In this document: piece after piece, positions 23,162 through 37,155 of the stretch | Layout: each line of letters begins with the position of its first letter | Position numbering within the stretch: the first letter of the stretch is position 1 | From: Allolobophora icterica | Lineage: Eukaryota > Annelida > Clitellata > Crassiclitellata > Lumbricidae | Length of the DNA: 64,000 nt | NCBI GenBank assembly: GCA_963556255.1 | Contig: OY744604.1 | Coordinates: forward strand, 22,492,566 to 22,556,565 | Direction of reading: 5' to 3' | Notes under the pieces: model-generated | The model's input: the letters and a program-made list of their open reading frames with translations, nothing else | The model's database searches: none | What the model was told of the DNA's origin: nothing | Made by a program: the position numbers and the translations under genes

Positions 23162-23435
23162 GGAGAAAATTTTCAACATTGAAATTTTACTTAAAGCAAA
23201 GTTCTCAAGTCAGCAATGTTCATTCAACAACAACAACAAAACATCAGAAGACTTATATATTACTCCCGTATTTAGGATATGATCCGTTACCAGTAGATAG
23301 CTAATGGTGGAACAACCCATATACACACAATTTAATGTCTTAATTATCTAAGACACACCCCAAACACAACTACTACACAACAAGATTGGGCTAAATAAAC
23401 CACAAACAATCAATGACCAAATGGAGTCCACAATT
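23162..23435 (-). other. Gypsy 3' untranslated region
   Basis: Noncoding AT-rich spacer between the integrase C-terminus and the polypurine tract. Confidence 0.6.
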
Positions 23436-24812
23436 TCAATCTGTATATCTAGCTGGCTTCACGGTATTTCGCTTCGGCCGCTGAATACATTTATTTCCAT
23501 CTCCCTCTGAATCACTCCCTTCGGATTCGAACTCAGTTTGTTCCTCCCTCGAATCAAGATAACCCTCACTTTCATACTTCTTCAACTTATCAACATACAC
23601 ATTTTTCGGCTGGGCCCGTGGTGATTTTTGTATTTTATACAAAACCGGACTTAACCTTTCTTTAACTTGGTACGGACCAGTGTACCATCGGGTCCATTTC
23701 TCTTTCAATCCGACTCTAGTCCTTGGATATAAATACCAAACCAAACTACCAGATTCAAACTCCACCGTTTTAACTCTCATATCACAGCGAAAAGCACGTT
23801 GCGTTGCTTGGCGCTGCATAAATTTTCTAGCAATTGTAAAATCTTCTTGCATCCGGGAAACCTGCTCATAAACAAAATCATCAACAGACAAACGAGCAGG
23901 TAAGACTTGACTATCTCCTAAGACAAGATCAATTGGCAGACAGGTTTCACGAGAGAGAAACAGGCGATTCGGCGTGAATCCTGTACTCTCGTTCTCGCTT
24001 GCTCGGTACGCCGCAAGACCATAGGGTTAGTGGACGTCCCAATCACGTTGACGTTGAGAAACCACTTTGCCCAGCATCGAGTTGAGTGTGCGGTGAAAGC
24101 GTTCCACCGCGCCGTTACTACTCGGTTTATACGGCGTCGTTCTCGTCTTGTCGATGCGGAGTCGCTGGCAGAGATCGCGAAACAGGGCAGACTCGAATCA
24201 CGCACCCTGGTCAGTGACAATCTGTCGCGGGCACTCGAATCGAGAGATGAATTCCTTCACCAGCACCCGAGCGATTGTAGTTGCTGTCTGATTCCGGATC
24301 GGATAGGCTTCGGCCCATCTGGAAAAATGGTCCACGACTGTTAGGATGTATCGATAACCAGAGTTATATAACGGATGTGGTCCCGTTATATCGATTCCGA
24401 TACACTCTAGTGGGTTTCCCACCGTCAAGTTCTGAAGTTTACCTTATCTCGGCGGCTTGCCTCTCCAGTAGCTAGCACAGACTTCACACTTCTTAAGATC
24501 TCGTCGCACATCATCTCGCCAGCTTGGCCAGTAAGCCCGGCGTTGGACTTGTGCCATAGTTTTTCGGCATCCCAAAAGTTCCCCTGACATTCCTCCATGA
24601 GCCTGTTCAATCAGTCTGTCCCGACGTTGTGGTGGCATGACAATCTGGGACCACTTCGTCCGACCTGTTTCTGGATGCAACCATTCTCGCATCAGGATTC
24701 CATTTCGCAAAGACAATTGAGGCCATTGTGCCGCCAAAGTCTTTATGATTCGACTTTGTGATCGCAGCATCTCCATAGTAGGTGGCTCTGCTGACTCCAA
24801 CTGTTTCATCAC
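23436..24812 (-). pseudogene. Gypsy integrase, frameshifted
   Basis: Minus strand. 24812-24444: N-terminal zinc-binding region, with AHGGMSGELLG and CEVC; the second His of the HHCC motif is absent (HLG replaced by LLG). 24428-24198: catalytic core with GIDITGPH, VVDHFSRWAEAYP and IVTDQGA, giving the first two catalytic Asp. The third catalytic residue is in GAVERFHRTL near 24110, in another frame. 23891-23436: C-terminal domain WYTGPYQVKERLSPVLYKIQ, a GPF/Y-type module, ending in an acidic tail. Integrase would insert the cDNA into the host chromosome; frameshifts near 24425 and 24198 and a stop near 24030 abolish it. Confidence 0.88.
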
Positions 24813-24848
24813 AATCCAGCTAATTTCAGGGTCGTTCCGTTGCTCCTC

Positions 24849-25559
24849 TCATATCTCATTGGTTTCCCTACCGGTTGGCAGTTCGGATGACTGAAACGTC
24901 GGTTCGGTCAACACGCGTACCGCTTCATTTCTATGTGGCCATCTTGACATTGCGTCTGCATTTCCATGTGAAGATGCTGCTCGGTGCTGTATCTCGAAGC
25001 TAAACTCTTCTATAACAGTGAGCCATCTAGCCTGCTGCCCGATCGGAAACGGCGTTCTTCGGAGCCACTGCAAAGCCGAGTGATCCGTTCGAAGGATGAA
25101 CTTTCGACCTAGCAGGTACTGACGGTAAGTCTTCAAAAAGTGTACTACTGCCAAAAGCTCCCTTTTTGTCACATCGTGGTTTCTTTCAGCTTCGGAGCAG
25201 ACTCTACTTCCATAGCAGATTACACGTTCTCGCCCTTGTTGTCGTTGAGATAGAACGGCTCCAATAGCGTCTGCAGATGCGTCAGTGTCTAATATATATT
25301 GGTCAACATCGTTCGGAAGAGCCAGAATCGGTGCCTTAATTTCAGCTCACCGAAATCTTTCTCACAGTCTTGAGACCATTCAAACCGGACACCTTTTTGC
25401 GTCAATGAGTGTAAGGGTTGCGCAATCTTTGCGAAACACGGTACAAACTTGCGGTAGTATGAACAAAGTCCAATGAAGGAACGTGCCTCTTTCAGCGACT
25501 TTGGCGTAGGCCATTCTTCCACCACCCGAATCTTTTCTGGATCAGTTCCAACACCTTGA
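24849..25559 (-). pseudogene. Gypsy RT thumb/connection and RNase H
   Basis: Minus strand. EKIRVVEEWPTPKSLKEARS and FIGLCSYYRKFVPCFAKIAQ form the RT thumb of Ty3/Gypsy pol. About 25280-25172 reads ADASADAIGAVLSQRQQ (RNase H first Asp). 25172-24849 reads TKRELLAVVHFLKTYRQYL (catalytic Glu) and FILRTDHSALQWL (Asp). A frameshift lies near 25350. The domain is separated from the rest of RT by the insertion 25568-28004. Confidence 0.88.
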
Positions 25560-25802
25560 CTACTTACTAGGGTGGGACAAAAAGTGAAAAAATCTGGAGT
25601 TGAGTTCCCGGACAAACCTAAATCAAAGGTCCATGTTAAAGTCGATATTGAACCAAAAATGGATTTCTGATATATCGCCGTTTTGTCGCAACTTTGTCTG
25701 AAACACCAGCCCCAAAACGCAATATGTTGTAATGAGAGCTGCTCTTACATCAGCCGGCTTAATGGTTATGACTTTTAAATTCAGAACCCAAAGTTAGAGC
25801 TA

Positions 25803-26394
25803 CAAACCATAACCATAACCATAACCATAGCCATAAGTTTTATTACTTCGCATAGTATCATAATATGCAGTAACAGAAATTCAGTATAAAATTTTAACAG
25901 AAAACAGATAAATTAATTAGTTTCCAATGGAAGTAAAGGGAGATAAACCCTTAAGGGACCTGGGCCCCGCTATCAGGGTTACCCTTGTACATAAAAAATA
26001 ACGGCAATTGGCATAACATTGTAATACTAGACATTTTGGACTTAACTAGTTAACTAAACATCGAAGTAATATCAGATAAGATGTCAGCATCAAAACCTAG
26101 TGCGCATTTAAGGCAGTAATTTGCTAGTAAAATGTGGATGGGGAAGGTTGAGAAACTGTTGCTACTAGGTACTCACGAAGCTTTCTCTTAAAAATTAAAA
26201 TATTAGGTAGATTTCTTATGGCAACAATGAGTAAAAAATAAATGAAAAAGCATCTGGCACAGTACTGGAGTGTAAGTGTTTTAACTTAGTTCAGGAAATC
26301 AGCTTTGTTTCTATAGTTGGCAAGTCCAATCTTGATTTCTTCATTTGAATGATAACACCGTGGCGTGAGTCATGTCCATGAACTCGGCCTCAGA
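25803..26394 (-). pseudogene. LINE 3' fragment, minus strand, in element F
   Basis: The 3' end is a (ggttat)n tail seen as aaccataaccataacc at 25804-25835. The minus strand reads degenerate LINE C-terminal residues (HDSRHGVIIQ near 26380), like the HNTRxxxI motif of LINE gamma. No catalytic part. Confidence 0.5.
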
Positions 26395-27740
26395 CTGCAG
26401 AAACTCTACTTAAACTGTTCTCTATTCTCTAGTAGCTACACTGCGTTTGACAGATCCCAGATCTCGTTGCTTGCTCTATTTGACATCTCTGCTGCCTTTG
26501 ACATGGTTGACCATGAGATCCTCCTGCAACGTCTCGAGTTCTCAAGTGGTCTCAGGGGCTCATCTCTTCTTCGGTTCCGGTCCTATCTTACAGATCACAC
26601 ACAAACGATAATCTGTGGTGACTCCAGAACACACTTGGTTACTGTCAAGTTTGGTGTCAGTACTTGGCCAACTCCTTTACCTGCTTTATACAGCTGATAT
26701 TTCCCTCATCTTTGTAACACATTTAACCATTGGCCGGCTCTATGCTGATGACGCCCAGCTCTACGTGCATGGGCCCCGTATGCTTAGCTGTTTCTTATTG
26801 CTCGCATAAATGCTCTCTTTCATGGTCTTCAAGCATGGCTGTCCTTAAACATGTTTTCTTTAAACCCAGCAGAGACCCAATTGATTTAGTGTGGCACTCG
26901 TCAACAACTGGCCAAGGTTGACTACCCTCTTTTATCTCAAAGCTTTCCTTTTAATACATTCTCTGCATCTGACCGTAACCTGGGTATAATTCTTGATAGC
27001 TCCGTTTCTTTTTCTGACTATATCTCTAATCTCACCCGCTTGTGCTACTACCATCACCGACGTCTCAAGGCTATCCGAAGATCTGTCTCCTCTCCTGTCT
27101 TTACTCCCATTGTCTATGCCTTTATCTGCTCTCGCATTGATTACTGTAATTCCCTCTGTGTTGGCCTCCCATAGTCCATCTCTCCCCTCTACAATCTGTT
27201 CTTAAAGCAGCTGCCAGGCAAATCACCCGTCTCCCACGATTCTCCCATATTTCCACATTCATGTTTGAACATCTTCACCGGAATCCTCTTACTCCCCGCA
27301 TCCAACTAAAGGTACATATATGACTCGATTGTTCCCCAGTGAGAAAGGTGATGGTCCAGTCCCGTTCCAACTAAAGGTACTTATCCATATTTGCCGATCT
27401 TACCTGGGTCTTGCTCCTAAATACATCTGTGACCCACTACGTCTTCCTATTTCAGCTAGCTCCCTTCGCCCTCTTCGCACCTCTGATCGACTTGACTCAT
27501 TTGTTCCCCCAGATAGCCCAGTCTCGTTCTTTTGTTACTATTGGCCCTTCATTGTGGAATAAGCTTCCTCATTCGGCCCGGGCTGCAGTACTATCCGGTG
27601 GTCCTGCCACAGCTTTTCGTTGTCTTTAAACTTGCCTTTATTCCCGAGAACTTTCGCACTGGGAGCGCCTTTGATTGGTGGGAACTTGGTAGAGGCACTT
27701 ATAAGTTTTTAAATACAATAGAATACAATACAATATCGTA
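26395..27740 (+). pseudogene. LINE family epsilon, RT fragment
   Basis: Plus strand. LLALFDISAAFDMVDHEILL contains the first catalytic RT Asp. RLYADDAQLYVHG carries the YADD catalytic pair. Later frames hold LGLAPKYICDPL and SFVTIGPSLWNKLPHSARAA, the standard LINE C-terminus, and an (aataca)n-like tail. The region between the FDIS and YADD blocks has lost the usual PQGSVLGP motif, and several frameshifts are present. It is 5'-truncated. Confidence 0.8.
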
Positions 27741-28012
27741 GTGTACTGTGTAGTGTGTAATTTGTGTATTAAAGTGATTGTGTAAAATATTATAGTCGAC
27801 ATTAATGAGTTTCTACGACCCTATTGTAATAAGATTAATGAATTTGTTATTTATTTCTAATGAACTATATGAACTATATTTTTTAAAGTTGGGACCCCTA
27901 GACATGATAAAAAATATGAAAATTAATTATTTCATTAACCAGTAGATGAGGGAGTTTCTATTTATCATTGTCTGGTTGAGGCAACCGCTATTTGTCCCAC
28001 CCTACTACTTAC

Positions 28013-29034
28013 TACATGTCCGAGAAATAACACCTGACGTCTGAAGAGATGACATTTGCGCTTCAGTTTCAATCCAGCTTCGCTCAGTCTCTCCAACACT
28101 CGTGCGATTCGTTCTAAGTGAGACTTCCAATCGTCCAGGTACATCAGGCAAATTTCAAAATGTAAGCCTGCCATCACAAGAGTCATCATTCTTGAAAAGC
28201 TTGCAGGCGAGTTGCTTAGACCAAACGGTAAAACTCGGAATTGAAAGCTACCTCTTCTCGTAAGGAAAGCTGTCTTATGTTTGTCTTGCAGATCCACCGC
28301 CAGCTGATGGTAACCTGCACGAAGGTCAAAGGTACTGAACCATGTAGCACCTGCGAGCGAATCCAAACTCTCACTGATGAGTGGAAGCGGAAATGCGTCA
28401 GGTCGAGTCTTGGTGTTCACAGCTCTGTAGTCCACGCAGAACCGAGGTGTTCCATCTTTCTTTTTCACAATGACCACATTGCTGGCCCATTTTGATGTTG
28501 ATGGCTCGATCAATTTCAGCCGGAGCATTTGGTCAACCTGTTCGTCTATCATTGGAAGTAAAGTCAGTGGTTGACGACGTAAGGTTTGTCGGACTGGTCG
28601 TTCTCCTCCAGTGTCAATCTTGTGCTGCAACATATCCGTGTAACCATAGTCCCATTCATGCAACGAGAATGCTTTACGGTGTTGCAGAACTATTTGCTTC
28701 AGCTGCAATCGTGCTTCTGGCGAAACATCCTCCGCTACATCAGTCCATAATGGCGACAACACTTTTCGACTTCTTCGTTGGAAGGCTCCGTGCGAATCTC
28801 TATCACTTGGGGGCAACTCGACACCTGTCCATCGCTTCAATTTTCGCCGTAGACTGTGACAATTTCGGTTGCACATTGGAGTCCCTTCTTTAGTCTTACA
28901 GCACTCGTTGTCGGATTCAAAATTCTCAGAGGTAAGTCGATAGCGCGCTCTGACAGCAGAGTCCCAGCCACAAGCACTTCGGAGTCGAGCAGTTGAGGTT
29001 GAGTCGCCCAACTTTCTGCACAGACATCACCCAA
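28013..29034 (-). pseudogene. Gypsy reverse transcriptase
   Basis: Minus strand. Contains FCVDYRAVNTKTRPDAFPLP, STFDLRAGYHQLAV (first catalytic Asp), RVLPFGLSNSPASF and the catalytic box LMYLDDW, all in the order and spacing of Ty3/Gypsy RT. The frame is open from about 29011 to the insertion at 28005, so this piece is the best preserved of the element. Upstream residues 29034-28837 belong to the protease-RT linker in a second frame, so a frameshift separates gag-protease from RT. Confidence 0.92.
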
Positions 29035-29238
29035 CTTCGCTAGGATCGTTCATTTCGCTTAACGCTGGCACTTGCACGTCATGTGCCAACGCCACCTTGC
29101 GACACATTGCAGGTACTGATCGACAGTGAATGCCGACTTCATGCCCATTTATCGTAATTGTCTCCTTACCAAAGTTTCACTGGACTTGCTGACTTTCAAG
29201 CCAGGCCGGACCCAGGATCAGTTCTGAAATCTGTTCTG

Positions 29239-30687
29239 TCACCAAGCAGTGCGTATAAGTCCATCGATATCCTCGGTTAGCTTCCTTTCACCGATAACCC
29301 GGATCTCAGTTCCGTTTGCAGCTTGCAACAGTTGTCTGGAACATTTGACATCTGCTTTCTTCACCATAGAGCTCGGAACTAACGACAGTTCGCATCCTGT
29401 GTCAATCAAGGCAAACGTCACTTTACCATTGACTTTCACCGACTGGTAAGCGTTGCTGCTACCTTCTACATGGTTCGAACGGAGAGTTACTGGCGGTTCC
29501 TCACTGGAAGCTGGACCAAGTTGTACCGCCACCGGACCACGGCAATCTCTCACTAGATGGTCGGACTGGCCGCAACCGAAACAGGTTCTAGGCGACTTTC
29601 TCCTCACCTGACTTGGCGGTTGACTTTCCTCAGCGGTCTCTTGTCGACCACGTGTTCTTTCCCACTGTCGTCTGGTTGTGGAGGGGATTGTCGCTAGTAA
29701 TTCTTTAGGCTTCGTCTCCCATGACTCCAGTCTGTCCAAGCGTTTCTCAAGACTCACCATCTGTCGGCGCTGCAATTGCAGCTCCTCTAGGATGAGTTGT
29801 ATTTTCCCCAGTAGTCCGTCGTCCTCTCGCACCATCTTGGCTCGCATAGGTCGACGCTGAAATTGGTCGGAATCTCGTCGTTCGGCTTTCTGATAACCCT
29901 CGAACCTCATGGCTAGGTTGTACGCGTTGTCCAACGTTTCCGCCTCGCGCTCACGAACTTTCATCGCCAGATCTTTGTCTCGGAGAGCGTCAATAAATGC
30001 TCGAATTGCTATGGCTTCACTGTGACTGATTGTCGGTCCAGGAAAAGCCAGGATCATTAATCGTCTGATATCTTGGACCAATGAACCAAGTTCCTCACCA
30101 TCTCTCTGTCGTCTGGTGTTTAGTTGCGTTTTGTACAATGTGGTTTGATCTGTTCCACCGTACCTCGACTTTAGTTTCTGAATCAGGTCGTCTGACGTCA
30201 TCACATTGGCTGAGTCGAACTCCCATAGCAGTTGATTGGCCGGTCCCACTAACGCACACATCAACTGATGAAGTTTTTCTTCTTCCGTCCATCCATTGTG
30301 TTTTGCGCACACCTCACATTTTCGGACAAAAGCTTGGACTGCAGTTTTACCATTGTACGTACCAATTTTTATCCATTGTCTATTGGAACGCAGTGTAGAC
30401 AGCATGGTTTGGTTGTCCGACATCTTCTCCAACTGTCCTTTTTCTTCTATTGGCTTCTCATTCGGACCTGTTTGTGGTTCTACGGTCGACCCAGGTTGAC
30501 CTTCGGCAACCATCACCGTTTGAGTGGCGACGGACGTTGTGACCTTCCGCGCCGAGTTTGACGCAGCAAGTTCGAAAGTCATCGGCAAGAGCGGAGGACG
30601 TCCTTCAGTCCGCTCCTTCCTGACTTGCACTGGAAATTCCTGGCACGGCTTTCTGTTGCTTTCACGGTTCCACGTTTCTATGGTCAA
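29239..30687 (-). pseudogene. Gypsy gag and aspartic protease
   Basis: Minus-strand open frame of 482 codons. An N-terminal Pro/Thr-rich part is followed by a capsid-like region (WIKIGTYNGKTAVQAFVRKC, WEFDSANVMTSDDLIQKLKS), then a basic coiled segment, a CCHC zinc knuckle CFGCGQSDHLVRDC (nucleocapsid, RNA binding) and a retropepsin active site, ALIDTGCELSLVP. The frame ends before the flap half of the protease. The 5' end stops at about 30690 against unrelated repeat DNA, and no LTR or primer site is seen there, so the element is 5'-truncated. Confidence 0.88.
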
Positions 30688-30689
30688 TG

Positions 30690-31890
30690 AGGGAGGAATG
30701 GAGGGAGGGAGGTAGAGAGGGCCTAGCGACCCTCACTGACCCAAGCCAGCCAATGACCCTATAGCCACTGACCCTACAGCTACTGACCCTAGCCAGCCAC
30801 TGACGCCAGCCGTTGGATCCCTCCCTCCATCCCTTCCTTGAGAAACAAATCTTCAATTACTGAAGGTCTTTGTTAAGAACACATGAGCAAGGACAACTGT
30901 TAGTTTAACAGTTAGTGTTTGTTACTAGCTTTCAATGGTGCAGATGGATTAGGTACGCCTATAACATATTTCAAACATAAATTTTGTCTTTCAGTCTTAA
31001 TACTGTTGCATGGTTTGCATTAATGTGATTCATATAATGTATAGTATGTTTTCACTCAACGCGACTCTCCCTGTTTGTAATATTTATATTTGCTAAGTTA
31101 TCATATTTATATTGAAAAATAACTCAATAATTTTCTTGCAGATTGCCAAAAAGTTCTAACCCTTACTTTTAGAGAAAGTATAAAACGGCAGTTACTGGCG
31201 TGTTGTTATGTGTATGACGCAATGCAATGTAATGCAAAATTCGATATTTCTCAGCATCAAACATTTCAAAGATTTCCCGACCATATGTAATTATATTCGT
31301 AAGGGACACGTTCTTAGCTCAGTTTCCGCGCCAGGTCAGAATACGGGGATCATGTCAGGAGACTGACCCTGCCATCATTCCATGGGCTTTACATGGGCCC
31401 CTATGAGAACATGTGTTCTATACGCATTTAGGATCTATGTGTGCTTGCTGACAAGGAAATAAAAGACAGCATGAAAAAGGAATGAAAACTGTGGAGGGTT
31501 TAGATCATCGGAAAGTAGAAGTTAGGTGTTCCTGATACTACGCCTCTGACGTTGGAAAAGACAGGAAAACCTAAAATGCCACAACTACCTTTTCTCAAAT
31601 CTGAGGAATAGGCGAGGAAATTAATAAGGACTGGTGTTGACGTTTATGTTTCGATTGATGTCTGGCGCAGTATTAAAACCGCTCCATAGAAGTGATTAAA
31701 TTAAATTCGGTGTACAAGGTGCAACTACACCACTCGCCGCACCGTTGCACACATTCAGCGTGAGTGTACTGGGCTGTCGGTGGCCCTCTACCTAAGTGTT
31801 TCGCAGTTTACCTCAATTATGGGTGTCATTCCCACTAGCCATCACCCATGAACACCAAAGCTATGCGGCTGATTGGTAATGTGTAAACTG
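30690..31890. other. Low-complexity border and unassigned DNA
   Basis: 30690-30840 is purine-rich (gggaggga) then a short repeat of cactgaccctagccagc type, four copies, abutting the truncated gag. 30840-31890 shows no exon or repeat that I recognise. Confidence 0.5.
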
Positions 31891-32146
31891 CAGTGCTTTT
31901 TTCAGCCGGAACGCACCGGAACGGCGTTCCGGCACCTTCTTCAGCTACTAAAAAATAATTTATTTCTTTTAATAATAAAAACAATAATTTAGTTGTTTTA
32001 ATTTAATTTAATTTAAGTGTTTTTGAACTGTTTTCAGTGTTTATTGAGACCCCACCCAACCCCCAACCCCGTTTTTCTCGTGATTTTAGTCCGCCCATAG
32101 CCTAATTGCTGAGTTCCGGAACCTTTTTTTCTAGAAAAAAGCACTG
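31891..32146. mobile_element. hAT-like MITE (256 bp)
   Basis: Inverted ends CAGTGCTTTTTTC and complement CAGTGCTTTTTTC. TSD gtaaactg / gtaaattg (31883-31890, 32147-32154; 7 of 8). The body contains the ccggaacg blocks also found in the MITE at 13657-13833, so the two are related. Confidence 0.9.
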
Positions 32147-32734
32147 GTAAATTGTAATAATAAGGGGGCAAGAACAGATCCTTGCAGGACATCACAATAA
32201 GGAGAAAAGGATCAGATATATAGCAGTGCCAATTTGCATTAATATTACTGAACTTAAACCGATTGTAACAGGTTGGATATAAGTAGAATCTTGCGCCAGA
32301 TCATATTAACCTGTTAGGGTTCACAGAATTAGGTGCACGGTACAAAGTACACATGGCGTTAATCTATAACAAGTGGCTCATCGCGTAGCAACAGTCAACA
32401 ATGTATTCGGTCTATCGATATAGCCTTCAGTAAATGTTATAACTTTAATTTTATCAGTAAGAATATTGAGTTTGATCAATCGAGATTTTGAAACATTTGA
32501 AACAAAGACGTATATAGCTTAACAGCTGCGTTCAGGTAGAAAATATTTGTGAGAGTTAGTTATTTTTATCCGATCAGAGTTCCATATCTAGGCCTACTCC
32601 ATTCAAAGGCCTATACAAAGAGCGGAGTCGAAACTGCTGTTGACTTGAGGACCTGTCTAGATTAGCAAATGGTTGCGATAGATTTGAACAGTAATGAGAT
32701 TAAAAACAAGATGAGCTGGACCCTATAATTACAT
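32147..32734. other. Unassigned
   Basis: AT-rich, no feature recognised. TAGGCCTA occurs at 32589-32596. Confidence 0.4.
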
Positions 32735-33480
32735 GCTACATGTGCACCGAAATATACACAGATTTGAAAGCCTTTCCCTGCAGTGATGCATTATGCATGA
32801 GATATCTCCAAGAGACTGGACTTAAAACAAACAAATTACCTGGAGATGAGGTGCCTCGTCTAATCTGTCGACGAATGTTCAAGATCCAACAGAAGGGTAT
32901 CAAGGACTGCCTCAAATTTTGCCGTAGTTGGAGGCTGATACATTTGACAAATGTTTCAGATCAGTTTGCGTCTTCAAGAGCTGTATGTGTTGCACGTGTT
33001 AGGAAAATGAAGAAGAAGGTAGAGCAGTAAGAGCAGATGACATATTCCATGTAGATTGCAAGCTGAAGTTTTACTAAGAATGTAGAAGACAACATAGAAA
33101 ATTTTAGTTGACGAAGAATCACAAATTGATAGAAATAAACGAAGATGATGGTGATCAATATCTGTTCGCTGTCAAGCAAAAGGTTTTCGTGAACTGAATT
33201 GAAAAATGGTTCTGTATGTATGTTGTGGTGATTGTAAAACTGTTGTATGCCACATGTGCTTCATTGAGCGCCATAAAAATCACGAACGTTCTGATGTCTA
33301 CAAATTCGTGGATGGCTTTCGGAAACAGATCGAAAGCAATGTTCAAGCAATAAACGAGTGCAAATCTTTAGCCCACACGAAGCAGGCAAGTGTCCTGGAG
33401 GTGAAGGAAGACATGCAAGAAAGAGCAAGAAAGAGTCCAAAAAGAATGTGATGTTGCAAACAGATAGTTGAACTGAAACC
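32735..33480 (+). pseudogene. TRIM-like RING/B-box pseudogene
   Basis: Plus strand. The first frame resembles a decayed RING finger: MCTEIYTDLKAFPCSDALCM, then GDEVPRLICRRMFKIQQKGI, where several zinc-binding Cys/His are lost. After stops and shifts, 33206-33451 holds a B-box: GDCKTVVCHMCFIERHKNHE, and then a coiled-coil-like stretch, FVDGFRKQIESNVQAIN. This order (RING, B-box, coiled coil) is that of TRIM ubiquitin ligases. It has no introns across the domains and carries at least three lesions, so it is a dead, possibly processed, copy. The C-terminal domain is missing. Confidence 0.75.
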
Positions 33481-33599
33481 AGTTGATTCTCCATACCGAT
33501 TTTATCTTAGTTACAATTACAGTTGTAGTTATGTTTTTTTTCATTTAAGTTATAGTTACTGTCATAGTTCGTATTTTTTAGTTTTAGTTACAGGTTTAT

Positions 33600-33782
33600 T
33601 TACTGGATTTTTATTCCAATTAGTATTTAGGTACAACGGGCTCCGAATGGTGCTCCACCTGGTCCCTATGATTACGCTACTACTTTTATGCTAATTTAAA
33701 GACTGCTCTTTTTACCCTTGGATGGACTGTGAGCGCTCCAGAGTAGACTGACTTGAAGGGCGCTATACAAATGTTCCTTTAA

Positions 33783-33825
<43 letters not shown>

Positions 33826-33870
33826 GTAATAATAATAATAAAATATCAATAATAATTATTATTAATATTA
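33600..33870 (+). repeat. LINE delta-like 3' tail ending in (TAA)n
   Basis: gtgagcgctccagagtag...gaagggcgctatacaaatgt matches the LINE/SINE tail stem-loop, followed by (aat)n from 33783. Only about 180 bp of element remain. Confidence 0.7.
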
Positions 33871-33889
33871 TTATTATTAATACGTCATC

Positions 33890-34345
33890 AATGACATCAT
33901 TTGGCGCGCCCTGCTCAGGGCGGATATTCCGAGTATCAAGGAACCTGCGGTTTTGTTTAGTTCGGACAGCAAAAGACCCGATCGAGCCACTCTAGAACCT
34001 TGGTCAGGAGGGAAATACATAGCGTGGGATACCACGATTGTCCATACTTGTCCGGCCTTTCACATCGCCCACTCAACCGGTTCGGTCGGTCCAGCATCAG
34101 TGTAGGCGGTCAACCGAAAAATACAGAAATACCAGAGGTGCTTCCCGCTTCGTACATTTTCCAATCGATGACGTCGAGACCCTGGGCCTACTCAACCCTT
34201 CTGCCTCAGATTGCATCGGTGAAATAGGCAGCCGCATCACATCCATCAGTGGCGACAGATGTGAGTCAACTTTATTTTCCAGCGTTTGTCAACGCTACAA
34301 CCTGGTCGCTTTTAAAAGTACTTTTCCTTCAAACCCTGAAGACTA
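33890..34345 (+). pseudogene. Retroelement C-terminal module, possibly nuclease-like
   Basis: The plus-strand frame reads VINDIIWRALLRADIPSIKE, then SSDSKRPDRATLEPWSGGKY and IAWDTTIVHTCP, then LGLLNPSASDCIGEIGSRIT and LFSSVCQRYNLVAFKS in shifted frames. I recognise this as a module common in invertebrate retroelement-derived proteins (NDI..RAL..A.IP..KEP; DGKRPDG...PW..G..L.WD.T). The PD...WD pattern could be a PD-(D/E)XK-type core, which is inference. Stops are present after 34105. Confidence 0.6.
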
Positions 34346-36594
<2,249 letters not shown>

Positions 36595-37155
36595 AAATGT
36601 AAATGTAAATCTCCGAAATTTCGCAGCGCCACACAAAAGCCACATCAAGGAGACCAGCTTATTCACCGGCGCTATGTCAAATCAAGTCTGCAATAGCCAT
36701 GTCCACCTTGTCGGTTCCGGTGCCAGGTCAGAGTCCGGGGAGGTCAAGCCGAGGAGACAGCAGGGTGCTACGGTGGTTATTGGATGATGATGGCGGTTTT
36801 GTGGTGGATCAGGAATGGAATCAGGATAGGATATCTTGAAGAGTTCGGTTTTCAGTCGTGAGTGGAAAGCAGCGGAGGAGAGTGCAGGCGGAGGAGAGGT
36901 GATGTCAACAGGCGATATGGGAGGATGAGCAAACTGGCGGAGATCTTTTGGGAGGTCATTCCAAAAAGAGCCGGTGCAGCTTAGACTAAGGAGCGGTTTC
37001 AGAATTTCAGAGGTAAGAACACTGAAGGCCGAGATATAGAAAGATATGATGAGAGCGAGCAGACCCGGACGGTTGGATGGTGAATAGCTGGCGAATGTAA
37101 GAAGGTTGAGAGGCTTGAAGAGCGTTGTGAGTAAGAGATATGTCCTAACCGACAC
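36595..37155 (-). pseudogene. LINE alpha 3' fragment
   Basis: Minus strand reads GSFWNDLPKDLRQFAHPP and FHSRLKTELFKISYPD, the LINE C-terminal WN.LP..LR and LKT.LF motifs, then a 3' UTR with the gcgc blocks and an (atttac)n tail at 36590-36612. It is the best preserved of the three alpha copies (compare 4605-5090). Confidence 0.78.

Larger units (their letters stand above)
25568..28004. mobile_element. hAT-like nonautonomous element F (2.4 kb) inside Gypsy pol
   Basis: Exact 8-bp TSD ctacttac at 25560-25567 and 28005-28012. The inverted ends are TAGGGTGGGACAAA and its complement. Removing it restores the Gypsy RT frame (FLGHVVSS joins the VGTDPEKIRVV region). It has no transposase of its own. 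It carries LINE fragments at 25803-27740. Confidence 0.95.
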
